Shown here piece by piece: positions 1 through 11,985 of a stretch of 64,000 nucleotides of DNA. The notes below the pieces were generated by a model. That model was not told the DNA's origin, did not search any database, and was given only the letters and a program-made list of their open reading frames with translations. Positions within the stretch are counted from its first letter, which is position 1. Every line of letters starts with the position of its first letter. A program made the translations under genes and the position numbers. This DNA is from Odontesthes bonariensis (lineage: Eukaryota; Chordata; Actinopteri; Atheriniformes; Atherinopsidae). The DNA lies in NCBI RefSeq assembly GCF_027942865.1, contig NC_134517.1, positions 18,668,009 to 18,732,008 of the forward strand. Direction: 5' to 3'.

Positions 1-646
1 CCAGCAGTGCATCCAACCACCTGTCATTAGCTTAGCTGCTGTTTGAGTCAACCAACTGCCCACTCCCATGGGCCTTGCTCGAAGGAATGGTCTGGATCTC
101 ATCCTATGCAGACATCAACCCATACAGACATTTGAGATGCTATTTAAGAAGAAGAAAAATCCCGATGAGAAAATGTTATGGATTATTGCATATTAGCTTG
201 CTTTGAACACAATACCTAAACGTCCGATTAAACAGTCAGTGTTGCATTGTGGGTGACTTAGCCACAAGGTTTTGACAAGGACGATATCTCTGTAGGAGGG
301 CTCAGAATTTTTTCATGCATTTGCTGTCGAAATATTTTTCAGGCTTTAAATAATATGCATGGTTTCTATTCAAATCTATATTTCAAATATTTTAGATGTC
401 ATGTGATTTCTGTTAATATAGAAAAATCGCAAATATCCATCTAAACTCGTGCAATTCTAAAGAGCACATCTTGCCACGGATTACAGTTTGCACTAATCGG
501 ATTCAAAGGTGAAATAAAACTATGGCTTTCCGTCCAGATGAACGGTAACCCCCCCATAATCCCATTTTACCTCCTCTTTTGTCTGCTTCTTTCAGCTGTC
601 TGCCTTCTGACGTCAGGCAAATGAAATGCATCTATCTGCTTGGGGT

Positions 647-675
647 TTGTGTGTGTGCGTGTGTGTGTGTGTGTG
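647..675. repeat. (GT)n microsatellite
   Basis: Short GT dinucleotide array with one GC interruption, read directly. Confidence 0.9.
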
Positions 676-2689
676 CAGGAGCCCTTTTCTTGCTGAGGGC
701 TTACTGATAGGCTGTCTGTCATGGGAGCTGGGAAGGAAATCCAGCATCCAGTCCAATCTAAGAATAGATAAACTGGTGGACCGAGCAAGAAAAATGTAGA
801 CAAAAGCTTTTTACCGACAGGATTCCCTCGGTTTTAAGTGTAGGAAAACTGGGATTTTGTGCAAAAAAAGAAAAAAATCCTTGAGTGCGCAGCATTGACA
901 TTTGCTGTAGAATCAAGCAACCCTCTGCTACTAACATCTACGAACAAGTATTCCCCTATTTATTCATGTAAGAACGATTTTGTTCAAGTCTTGCCAGAGC
1001 CACAGGACTTCGGAATTGAAACACAGCTGGTGAGCTGCTTTACATGAGTGAAACATTGGGGGGTTGGGGGTTGGGTTGGGCTACTCCAGTACCTCTTGAG
1101 TTGTGACAGCAACTGAACCATAAAAAAAAAGCTCTCTCGCAAAGAAAAAGTCCCAGAAAGCATAGTTAACCCAACTCCCAGATTCTACTCTCCGTAATCG
1201 TTCTCTCCAGCCCATAAATCAACCCATGATTATCAGGGAGGGTGGTGACTAACTCTAACATGGAGACCATGTGGCTCAACAGCTGACCACAGCACAGGGG
1301 ACTGGGCGTCCTGACACAGCCCAACAGACTACAGATTTCAGCTCCGAGCTCCTACTCAAAGATATCAGCAGATCTTACAGTGAAAACAGAAATAGGAGAA
1401 GGAAAAAGAAAAAAAAAAAAAGCTGAGGTCACAGGGCATGGTCAGCCTGCACACCGTGCCCCTGGATCGGATGAGGTCAAGGGCCACGCTCAAGGACCAA
1501 CAGTGGCAGCTTGGCAGTGGCGGTGAAAGCCGAGCCGCTGATGTCCTCGCTGACCCACTGCACGGCCGGTGAAAATGGCCTTTTTGAAGTGGCGCGGCGG
1601 TGATAATCTTTTCAGCTTAAGAAAAGAATGATACGTCGCTCGGCGCATTGCTGCCAGACACAGAGGCCCGCAGTCTGGCTGAGCATGGGGACAGATGGGT
1701 TTCGCGCATACGCAGGCACACAAACACATCACGTTGAAAGAAAGGCTGTGACCAAAAAGCCTGATCCTCCTTTTACATCATGATTGATTTTTTTTCCACT
1801 GTTTTGAACAACTCTGAATCATCTCATCCCGAAGGTTTAACACCAACAAGTTCAACCCCTCATGCGCTCAGTCTCTCTCTGTTTCTCTCACACACACTGA
1901 GTGTGTTTCGATGGCGAGTCTGAATGAGGCCATCTGTGAGCCCCTGTGAAACAAAAGAGTTTTTGGGGGAGACACAGTCCTGATACTCCACTGTTTTCTG
2001 TCACACAAGGAGAAAGCCTTACAGACCATTAAATCTTTTCACCTCGCAGCTTTGTTTTTGCTTGCCCACTACTGCCACACTTCTGTTTTGATATTCCTCC
2101 CCTTGTTTTTTTATTCCCACTTTTCTTTTCTCCAAACACCAACACATACAGTGTAAGGCTCACACTGTAGACGTTATACAACCACACAGTGCCCAAGATC
2201 CTAAGAGACTGGGATTATTCCCAACTGGCATAGATTTGCCTCAGAGTTTTTTTTTTTTGTTGTAAAGAGTGTGTGTTTGGGTGTAGAGTCAGCAAGCCAA
2301 CAAGCCTCCTTTTCTCTGCACTGCTAGTTGACACACGCGTGATTTACTGGGGCAAACAAAAGCATACGAAAGGGAAAAATGAAACAAAAGCCTTTCTTTA
2401 CAAAGAAATTGGCATGGAAAAAAAAGGGCTTTCGTTCTTTGATAGATATACAAACATTGTCACACACAGTTTAACAGAAAACACAGGCGAGCAGGAGACA
2501 GTTTGCACCATACCTCACAGGAGCATTTCGTCTTAGTTCTTAGTGTTTTCTTTCCAGTTTGGAAATAAAATCCTGAGACAGGCTGGTCCCCTTTGCAGAG
2601 ATCTAAGACCCTCAAACAGATCAAGCCGGAGAAATATCGACTCCCAGCTCCCTCTACATCTACACCAGTGGGCTACAATCCTCCTCTGA

Positions 2690-2850
2690 CATCCCAGCAG
2701 AGAGACGGAGAGTTAAAGGGAGGAGGAGGGAGGGAGAGGGGGGGGAGTGTGCCAGTTTGGGTGAATAAAGGGGAGCAGTTGAAAGGGAGAGAGAGCATGA
2801 GTCAGTGAGAGAGAGAGAGTGTGAGTGAGAGAAAGAGAAAGAGAGGGAGG
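2690..2850. repeat. GA-rich low-complexity tract
   Basis: Purine-rich tract dominated by GA/GAG/GGA units on the plus strand. The overlapping minus-strand frame codes for Leu/Ser runs and is a by-product of this composition. Confidence 0.75.
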
Positions 2851-3040
2851 CAGGAGTTTAAATCTCTGATTACAGCTGCTTATCACAAGCTCATAAGCAG
2901 ATGGTGGGACTGACTGACACCCAACTTCATACACGCTGCACTTTATCACATCTGTATTGTGTGAGTGTGTTTGTGTACCCTGCGGCGTATCAGGGGAGGG
3001 GAACTGAAAACTCAGACAAAACAGTGAAAACAGAAGGACA

Positions 3041-3079
3041 AAAGAGCAGCAAAGAGCAGCAAAGAGCAGCAAAGAGCAG
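3041..3079. repeat. decamer tandem repeat (AAAGAGCAGC)n
   Basis: Almost four exact head-to-tail copies of the 10-bp unit AAAGAGCAGC, a short minisatellite. Confidence 0.9.
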
Positions 3080-6000
3080 ATGTGCCATAAGGACAGCTAC
3101 CGCACACTCTCCTTCCTTCCTAACCTCAACTCACCTTTCTTTTCCAGCCAAGAGTTACTGGTTCAGGACCAGACAGTGGGTAACAAACACACCGAGACCG
3201 TTTCTTAGCAATCCTATCCATCCTCATTTCGTGATACATTCTTTGTGGCTCATTTTTTTAGCCATGCAGCTGTGGCTCATTGTTTATCTCTTTATTCCAG
3301 ACCGAAATCTCTCAGCACCTGCGGGGTGGATTTCCATCAGATTTTGTTCACACATTCCGATTCCCTTCAGCCTGAATTGCAATGACTTTGGCAGTTCCTT
3401 TGGGTTTTCTTTTAAGTGTTATCATCATAATCTCTGTTTGCACAGTGCTTTGGCTTCTAAGAAAATACCTGCATGTGAGATACGGTCAGCTACTATGGCT
3501 TCATCTATTGATTTGTGGAATGCCGCTTTCTTTTGAGGGCCTAAGTTTGTCATTTAGCGCCAGAGGTAGCTTGCAAAAGCTGAAACTCATTGAGAACCTG
3601 AACAATTTGCACATGGGGTGGGGATGCACAACTTTAAGAGTAGATATTTTATAGTCATGTTAAAATTCACCCCTTGTACAGAAAGGGAAAATGAGCTTTT
3701 TTTTTTATCTGACTTGTACCAGGTATGGAGAATGTTAAGATATATGTTATGAATTTAGAACATCTCATTACATTTTCCAACATATCTAAACTCATCTTTC
3801 AATGTGTGCAGGATCGGGCTTCTCAGCTGCTCACTGACCCTGTCGCTCCGCTCACTCACAGGCTCAGTGACTCGTTGAGCATTCCATGGGAATTGTTAAG
3901 TGCCTTTACATAATATCGTCACTGGGAGTGACAGCTTTTTTTGTACAAGGGATTAACACGTGGACTTTATTTGGTGAGGAATTCACTCACCGGACCGTAA
4001 CTGGGATCATTTCAAATGAAGACGGATGTTTTTTAAAGAAACACCAGGTACACAGTCACGAAGGACCTGCCGTTTCTCCTTTATGATGTGCACTGTTACT
4101 CATTCCTGTGTCCTGTATTGTTTGGCTCCTTCGCATATTGTTTGTGTTTGTCTTTCTAAATGGTCATCTTTAAATTTTTCAGTTTTTTGCCGTAAAAAAA
4201 AAAAGCCCATCTGGGGATGGACATTGCAGATTAGCTGAGGTCACCGTGGTGTGCTGCATTTGTTAATGTTAAGCACTTGTCACAATACAAATAAACATTC
4301 ATGAAATAAATCCCTGGCTCTGCTCAGATTCCTGCACACCGCAAACTATGTCTTTGTCCCAACTGGATGCACTTTGCATACGTTTAAGTTACAAATCCAA
4401 GGAACCTCATGGGCAGTTTAGTAACTCTGTATAAGATCTACTAACCAACAGACTGATGTTGTGCATAAATCTGATCCCATACAAAATATGCCCCATTTTG
4501 TGGCTTATGTAAAATAAAAGATATCAGTAATATCCTTTTTAAATACATTCAGCAAGGTATTCATTTATATGGAGTATTAATCAGTGAGTGAGACAGTCTT
4601 GATGCTTTAGATTTTTAGAGAACAGTGCATAAACAAACCCAATTACCTAAGATTCTTTCGACTTGATGTCAACCTTACTTTGTCAACGTCTTGTAAAAGA
4701 AGCCTTTCAAAAGAATACACAGGTAAACAACAGTAAAATTAAAAAAAAAATGTATTGGAAGAATAGTCTAGGCTTTATTGAGCCTGTGTGTGATGGAGAA
4801 AACACGTGAGATTCAGTGTTCCTCTTGAAAGTGCAAATGTAAACAGCAAAATGTTGCTGAGGGTATTTCAGTGGAGATTCTCAGTTAACAGGGAGTCTGT
4901 CTATGTGATTATTGCTGAATAATATCAATACCCACTACCTGACCAATAAGTGTGTATTCTAACAATGTGATTAACAAAGAAATTGTGAGATAAACCCAAA
5001 CTACCAGATTTAAGAGAACTAAAAAGCAGTGAGCAGGGATGGAAAAAAAATAGTGAATTAATATATGACATAATACATGATGGAGGATTCAGGATGAATT
5101 ATCAGAAGAGTTTAACAGAGAACATTTATTCCACAAACAACCTGCACACTCCCAGCAACACTGACATATCTGTGTGTGGAGACAAATGTTGGTGGCTGTC
5201 TGCAAGACTTCTAAAACGTTATATTTCAGAGCCTTAAAGCGGAGTAGAGATTTGGGTGACGAGGGAAGAGTTTCTCTATGCACTCATCCATTTGATGTTT
5301 TTTTTTTCCTTTATTGTGTAATGATCTCACGTCCTTAGAAAAAAAAAATGCCTCAAAGAAAGAAAAAAAATTCATAAAGATGATCTTGAACGGAGACAAC
5401 TTTAAGATCTGTTCTGACTTTCCCTGTACAGAATGTACCCCTGCTGTTTTATCGTGGTTTGTTTTCTGACAGAGGCAGAACAATATGAATTATAGATCAG
5501 ATTATGTTCAAGTCTGATCTTAAGTAGTCAGGGGAGGAAAACAAAAAGAGAACAAATGGTAACGTTGCTAAAGACAAACAAACCTATTTCTCTGCAGGGC
5601 CAGGCCCATTTTTCAGATCAAAAACAATTAGTGTCTCCTCCAGCTGAATCCAAAAGAAAAAAAAAATAACTACAACATGACAAGCTCAGAGCATGGTGTT
5701 TAGACTTTAGAGCAACTGATGGCACAATCCAGTTTGTCGATAAACCAAATCCTCACTTAAATGAGAAATCCAGGCAGCTCTGCTGCCTCTTCAGCTGGAA
5801 GGCTCTGGATCAGCCTGATTACTGTGGGTTGACTGCAGCAAATCGAACTAATCCCCAAATACTACATAAGTATGTACATGGAACAAGCATGTAGCATATT
5901 AAAGCCCCGCCAGACATGCAAGTGCAGCACATTTTGGAAGGGCAGTAAAAGGCGAATGTTTGCATACGTGCAAAATGAGAACCTGTGCATTGCATAAGCT

Positions 6001-7202
6001 GCAGTGTGGGAACTTGTGCGTTAGTGTGGCGATTCGTTGCAGAAAAAGAGCATGCTGGGTTTTATAATCAGGATTCAGGATCACCTTTAGTCTCTGTCAT
6101 CAGTCAGACCTGTCTGAAAGCTACCAAACAGGGAGAGGGGAGGAGGGAGGACGTGAGAGTGCAGATGGGGACAGAGAAATGTTGAGATCCTCCAGGGATG
6201 CAACTCGCAAAAATGAAACACTGAGGGAGACTAGCTTTAACAAACTGAAGCTGATGCCTCCTTTGAATTCACCTGTTTAGGACATAAAATTTGAAAAGAA
6301 AAGCCAATCTGATCTTGTTCTTTTCTGATGAAGCCACAACCAGAAGCTTTTTGCGTCACAAAAATGGATGGAGATGCGGAAAAATTGCAAGCCTTTTTGT
6401 ACATGTTGAACAAGACACAGTAGGTGTCTGTGAATGTTTCTGTTAAGCTCAAATAGAGACTTCATACAGACTTCACAGATTTCACCAGCGGTATCCGCTC
6501 ATAATCTCCAGCCAGAAAGTGAATAGTCTGTTTTTCTACATGCCAAACTCTTCCTTTCATGGATGTTTGGGATATCTGCTGTTTTTGTGTTTGAAGTGTG
6601 AGCGTATAGCGTGTGAACTACACACAGTGCCAGCATGTGTACACAGCAGGTCCCATTTCCTGATTCCCCGGTCAGACGCTGGTTTCTCTTTTGAGAGCCG
6701 AGCCCACAGTGACATCAGCTTCCGCAAACACACAAGCCGTCACCATGGTATCACACAAAGACATTTCTGGCCTGAGGGAAGGAGGAGCATCATGCTTGAC
6801 ACATTTATCGGAGAGGTCTTCTCTTATACCCTCCTACTTCTTCTTTTTCTCAATTGCTGCTTGTTCAGCCGGCCGCTCTGGTAAACAGACCCGGCGGCTC
6901 ATCAAAGAGCCTATGTGACTTCTTTGGGTCACCGCGCCTGGCCTGCTCTACTCATGGGTTTTGGCTTCATAGTGTATTTTTTTCTCTCTCCCACAAGTAG
7001 TTACTGCTATCCATTAAGCCCATTTTAAATTTGCCTGGCCGTACTCCCATTTTAGTCTGTCTTCTTCCCTACTCAGCATTTGGTTTAAGTTGTAGTCATA
7101 TGGAATCATGACACAAGGGGCAAAATGCCTGGTGAAGAAGTGACCACCCACTAGGTTTTGTCTAACTCCTCACCCTAAATGACAAAAAGCCTGAATAGGT
7201 TT

Positions 7203-7204
<2 letters not shown>

Positions 7205-7255
<51 letters not shown>
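7205..7255. repeat. (GT)n microsatellite, about 25 units
   Basis: Uninterrupted GT array of about 50 bp, probably length-polymorphic. Confidence 0.95.
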
Positions 7256-7257
<2 letters not shown>

Positions 7258-7469
7258 AGCTAGTTACACAGAAAGACAGGGCAGAATGCGGCAGGTGGGA
7301 GGGAGGATCGACACGTGGTGTATTCAGCATCTCCAATGAGACAACTTAGAAAATATGTCTGAAAGACAGGAAAAAAAAAAAAAAAACCACCACCTTAGAT
7401 GATTGATTTTTTGTTGTTTTTAAAATGGTCTCTAAAGGGAACTGGCTTAAAACAAACTCTGCAAAATGC

Positions 7470-7497
7470 ATAAAAAAAAAAAAAAAAAAAAAAAAAA
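7470..7497. repeat. poly-A homopolymer
   Basis: Run of about 27 A on the plus strand. There is no adjacent retrogene or clear LINE body, so it is treated as simple sequence. Confidence 0.85.
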
Positions 7498-7739
7498 GCT
7501 AAACAAAACACTTGGGTTTCCGGTGGGTCGGCACGATTTGGTGGTTTTCTTTTGTTCCCTGACAACCAAACAGCAACCAGATTTTTTTCCACGTCAATAA
7601 TCTGTGTTTTTCTAGATATTCGCACACTTGTGGTGTGTGACAATGCTGGAGATGACTATGATTTTAATACTCTTCTATTACGAAAATTTCTATCATGAAA
7701 AGCCAAGAAATAAAAACAATTCTCACTTTGAATGCAGTT

Positions 7740-8045
7740 TAGATGCACCGATTGTTGGTATCTGGGCAGAACCAACACAAATGTGAGAGAGAATAACTTG
7801 GCTATTAACAGATGTAAATAGTTTTTATTCATTCTAACCTTTAATTCCAGGGAAATAATGAGATGTGCATTGCAAAAACTCGATGACTAACAATCACCCT
7901 TTTTTTTTCAACCCAACAGAATTAAATGCAAACAAATCATGTCAACTTCAGTGCAAAGTTAATGTTACACGACCAGGTTGCACCAGATAAACGACGGCCA
8001 CTGCTATTAGAACACATTGGTATCGGCCGATGTATCTGCACATCC
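7740..8045. mobile_element. possible eroded hAT-type MITE remnant
   Basis: Two short motifs about 280 bp apart, GCACCGATTG near 7746 and TATCGGCCGATG near 8022, resemble the 'caccgatcgg / tatcggccgat' termini of common fish hAT-type MITEs. No clean inverted repeat or target duplication could be read, so this is only a tentative call. Confidence 0.25.
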
Positions 8046-8596
8046 CCGTTCGGAGGTATTCCAGTGTTCCACTGTCCCACAGGAAATCCTGTTTCAAATC
8101 TAAAAGACCACCACTCAACAGAACGTCCACAGCACTTGGGTATGCCAGCAAATCATCTGCAGGGTTTAAAGTTGTACAGATCAGACGCTGGTGCAATATA
8201 TTAAGCATATGCAGGTGAAGGCTTTTTGAGTGATTAGTGAGATTTCCTTTGATTCATATACAATCTATGCAATCTGACATGATCGCCATAATCAAATTTG
8301 ACAGAAAAATGTATGTAAAAGGTCTATAAATGATATCGGTTAGTCATAATTTGGTGCACTTCCCCAGATGTGACTCTTCCTCGCTGTCCACTGTTTCCTC
8401 CAGGATTCTCAGTTCCTTTGAAAGTGCAGACATAATTTGCCAGAAGCTAAAAATATGCTCTCATGCTTGATTTTCACTGTCACTGCTCACCCTGAGCGTG
8501 ATGTTTCTCTTTTGTTCTCCCACACGAAAGACTTCTGTTCTTGTGACCAAATGGGGAACAGCAATCTACACCCAGAATCTTAATAGCACTTGTAAC

Positions 8597-8602
8597 TTTA
8601 TT
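8597..8602 (-). terminator. candidate polyadenylation signal for tnfsf13b
   Basis: AATAAA on the minus strand (TTTATT on plus), about 390 nt downstream of the tnfsf13b stop. Another candidate lies near 7816-7822. Which one is used cannot be decided from sequence alone. Confidence 0.35.
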
Positions 8603-8989
8603 GCAACTGAATTAGTCAGTTTAACACACAAACTTAGTTTCAAAAGATGGCGCGATGATGAGAAATCAGACTGTGAAAAAAGCTTATACGAGCGAGAAAC
8701 ATTGAGAATGTATCAGCGATTCAAACAGTATAAGAGCGATTTGACATAAGTAACACATTTCTTATAAGTTGAACCTTGCGGGCGTTGCGATTATATAAAG
8801 AAAGCAGAATTGAGCCACACAGCCTGTCATTCAGCCGATGGAGGAATGGCTGTTTTCCTGTCAATTTTCTCACAACACCAAAAAGTCAGGCAAGGTCACC
8901 AGAACTGCTGTGCTGTTCCCCTCTCCTCCAACTACGCCACCTCTCTCCAGCAACATCATCCCTTTTCCTTCGGCGTGAGGCGACGCACT

Positions 8990-11233
8990 TTAAGCAAGTT
9001 TCAAAGCACCCAGAAAGGTGGAATCTCCTTCCAGAGACACGTGGGCCATAGACCGGGGGATCAGAAGCTCCAAGTAGTCTCCCACCTCCAGCTTCACAAT
9101 TCCTGGGGGGATTCAAATGTCCACGTAAGACTCTGGAGTTGCATTTACTTCAAGCAACAGAAATCGATCACCCTGACCCGGCTATTACCACCCACCAAAC
9201 CCGACTGGAGACAAACGCGCTCACCTCCCGTGTAGCATGTGTTGAACGAGTGGACGGGGTCCATGCTCTGGATGCAGCGGAAGAGATGAACGTCCTGATC
9301 CTCGTTTCCCACAACATACCTCTTCCATCGGATCACCACGTGGCCCATTGTAAAGGTGCTGTCCGTGTAGAAGACCTGCGCACATCAGAACCACTGGGTT
9401 ACATCCATGAAACACAGTGCTTACGTGGGTGGTGGAGCATTTGATACTGTGCATGTTTAATTTGCATTCTTTCTTTTTTTTTATATGACCTTTCTTCAAG
9501 GTCTATCAACCAACTATACTTAAACTGTGCAGCCCCCCCCACCCCCTACTGCACTATGTGAAGAAAAAAAAAAATAAAATGGAGATTTGTAATAGAGTAA
9601 CAGCAGCCCCTTGTGGAAAAAAAGGCAAAACAGCAGCAAGCTGACCTACCTGACTGTACACAAAGTAGAAGCCCTCCTCTCTGACTTCGATGCGGTCACT
9701 GACGGCCTCGAGGGCAGAGCCTCTCCTCAGCCCAGCCTGCCAAGGGATACCTGTGTACGAGCCTGAGGCAAGTTCTGATTGAAGATGTAAAGCGTGTAAA
9801 TGCACTTCAAGTGAACACGCAAACGTGTTTCTATCAGTCTCAGTAGGGGACGTATGTTGCATCTGTCATTTTTGGCGTGATTGATGCCAGTTAACTGAGG
9901 AAGAGAGCTTAGCAAATAAACATGAGATCAAATTTTAAAACACTGTCCCACCCTGCTGCAATGTCAGACAATGTCAGTATGTACCTTTATTGAAGGTTTT
10001 TCTGCTGTTGTTAGCCAACAGCTGCAGGCAGGGCTGAGAAACTGAGACAAAACACAAGAGAATTTTGTTTCAGCACATATATTTATTCTTTCATTAAGAA
10101 AAAAGGTAAAACGCAGTCAAAGTAAAAGAGGTCTGGTTGGTCAGACTGACGTATATAGCACACAAGCAAGCTTGTTTCACTACTGAAGCACTTTCACACC
10201 TCGATCACAAGTGGAAGCAAATACATCACGGGGTGACTGGTGAAAGCAGAAAAAGTGAGTGAAAACAAACTTCCCACGCACAAATCGATTTTGATGGAAA
10301 AAATAGGTGTGAAAATAAAGGGAAATGTCATCATTTGTTAGAAAACAGTCATTCTTAGGCATCTGGAATTGGCCTTAACCTGGACATTTTTTTTTCTTCA
10401 CTTTTTTGTTGGCGACAGTAGCCAAATTAAAAAAAGAGATCAAAATAAATAAATAAATATCTATATACAATTCAAACTCTTACTGTATAATGCACTGTGT
10501 CATGAGATCATGAGACGAACGCGCAAGTTTTCAATTAAATGTGGTGGAGCAGAATGTACAATGTACATCAAGTACATCAAATTTGCTCTGAAGCACAATA
10601 CTTAAAGTAAATGTATTGAGTTGCTTTTCATCACTGCGAATGATCCACTGTGTGTGCGTGTGTCTGTCAGCATGAAACAGCAGTATAGATACTGGATCTT
10701 TAGAACATGCACACTTTGTAAAAGCCCAATTTCATACAGTATGTGAACACTGACCTTCCTCTGCTACCGTCTTACCTAACATCTCTGTTCCAGGCACCAT
10801 TCTCTTCTTCCTCATTAGGCTGAAGGCATGCTGAGACCCGGGTTGCTGCGGAGGTTCTTGGCTGCTTCTCCTGCCGCCGATATGTTCCGTCTGCGCAGAC
10901 ACGACCCGATCCTTAGAAACACAGTGAGGCACACGGACTTACATGTTTTACAAGTCGTTTCCCCATCTCGGCCCGTGTCCCCCCCCCCCCCGGCGATCGC
11001 AGTCGTCTCACCTGACCCCTGCGTCCGACCTCTTGTCCCTCTTCTCTCCTGCGACTGATGTCTGACTTGAGTCCCTCTACTTCAGCTCTGAGAGCCACCA
11101 GTTGGTACAGGGACAAAGCTGAAAGAGAGGAGGAGGTGACAGCAGCGAGTGTCAGCAGGAAAACTGGCCAGGACAGCCTTCTTTCACCGGCACCATGTCC
11201 AGTTCCCGGCTCCACACTGGCAAGAGCTGCCAT
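8990..11233 (-). CDS. tnfsf13b: TNF superfamily member 13b (BAFF/BLyS), complete six-exon gene
   Basis: Type II membrane cytokine supporting B-cell survival. Coding exons on the minus strand: 11233-11012, 10911-10776, 10041-9985, 9762-9650, 9375-9225, 9102-8990. Every intron is GT-AG and phases agree (0,1,1,0,1). The sum is 792 nt, or 263 aa. Residues 1-20 are cytoplasmic, about 21-47 form the signal-anchor helix, and 48-62 a charged stalk. R108-K-K-R111 is a furin-type site that would release the soluble form. The TNF-homology domain runs from about 120 to 263. Its VSQPCLQL start, GSYTGIPW strand, LFRC(210)...TC(223)Y cysteine pair and FLGAFKL end match BAFF. The KRYVVGNEDQD segment has the length of the BAFF D-E 'flap', favouring BAFF over APRIL (TNFSF13). 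Introns are 100, 734, 222, 274 and 122 bp. It lies head-to-tail downstream of abhd13, as in mammals. Confidence 0.95.
10979..10992. repeat. C homopolymer inside tnfsf13b intron 1
   Basis: Run of 12-13 C on the plus strand, which is a G-run in the transcript, within the 100-bp first intron. G-runs are common intronic splicing enhancers in short introns. That role is inferred. Confidence 0.7.
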
Positions 11234-11979
11234 TGCGGGTGAACATTAAACCCTGAAAGAGCTCACACTGGCAGCATGACCAGTCTTAACATCCGAACTC
11301 CTGAACCGCTTCTGTTTTTGACAGATCCTGGAATGGCGGTTGTTTTTTTTTTTTCTGTTAGTTTTTCTGTTAGAAAAGGCTCTAAGCTTTACTGTAGCTC
11401 ATTCCTTTCTCTAAGAAAGACGGACTTCCTTAGCTCTCGTTTCTGCCATCCAGTCGTCTGATCTATAACCTGCGCAGAACAAATACAGTAGAAGAAAAAA
11501 AAAAAAAAGGCAAACAGCTTCCCCTCTATTGTTCCGCTCAGCTAACCACACTCGCAGCTTCCTGCCTGACCAGCAGCCACCAGAAATCTCTCTCAACCAT
11601 CCTCCTTCACCACGACCAAACACATCTCAGCTTCCTCCCGTTCCGGACAAACTAAAAACCCAAATTCTGCCCAGGAGAGCCGAGCGACAACCCGGCGGCG
11701 AAAAAAGGGTTCAATGATCTCAGACTAAGAAGGAGAAACGGACATTATTATTGATATCTCACGCGTCAGAATCTGACGCAGACTGATAAAAAAAAGGAAG
11801 TGCAAAAATTACTTCAACTTTGAACAGCACCATAACACGGCAAAACAGACTAATGCCCAGACTAAAAAATGCGAAGTGACACAAAGAAAAACTAATTGTT
11901 TTAGAAATCGGAGCTCCAAAAAAAACACCCAAAAGGAAAAAAAAAAAAAAGAAAGAAAAAAGACGTTTTAATGTAACAA
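11234..11979 (-). promoter_or_regulatory. tnfsf13b 5' UTR and promoter interval
   Basis: The stretch between the tnfsf13b ATG and the probable abhd13 3' end is only about 750 bp, so the BAFF promoter and 5' UTR should lie here unless there is a distant non-coding exon. No clear TATA box or named factor site was confirmed. Several A-runs are present (about 11495-11510 and 11935-11960). Confidence 0.45.
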
Positions 11980-11985
11980 TTTATT
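11980..11985 (-). terminator. candidate distal polyadenylation signal of abhd13
   Basis: AATAAA on the minus strand, about 2.45 kb downstream of the abhd13 stop. A nearer candidate is at 13752-13757. A long 3' UTR is usual for ABHD13 in vertebrates (family knowledge). The choice of site is inference. Confidence 0.35.

Larger units (their letters stand above)
1..8500. other. non-coding region left of tnfsf13b
   Basis: No frame in this stretch reads as a known protein. The longest frames (for example 2901-3536 plus, 2713-3072 minus) are low-complexity or lack splice sites and family motifs. It holds GT arrays near 647-675 and 7205-7255, GA-rich DNA near 2690-2850, a decameric tandem repeat at 3041-3079, and A/T homopolymers. 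A moderately GC-rich patch at about 1430-1720 was read on both strands without a recognisable product. In mammals MYO16 lies beyond TNFSF13B on this side, so myo16 regulatory or 5' sequence could lie here or further left, but no exon of it was recognised. Confidence 0.6.

Noticed and set aside
2901..3536. 211-codon plus-strand open frame
   Set aside because: Composition-driven, no domain, no good splice context, and it overlaps a decamer repeat. Chance frame.
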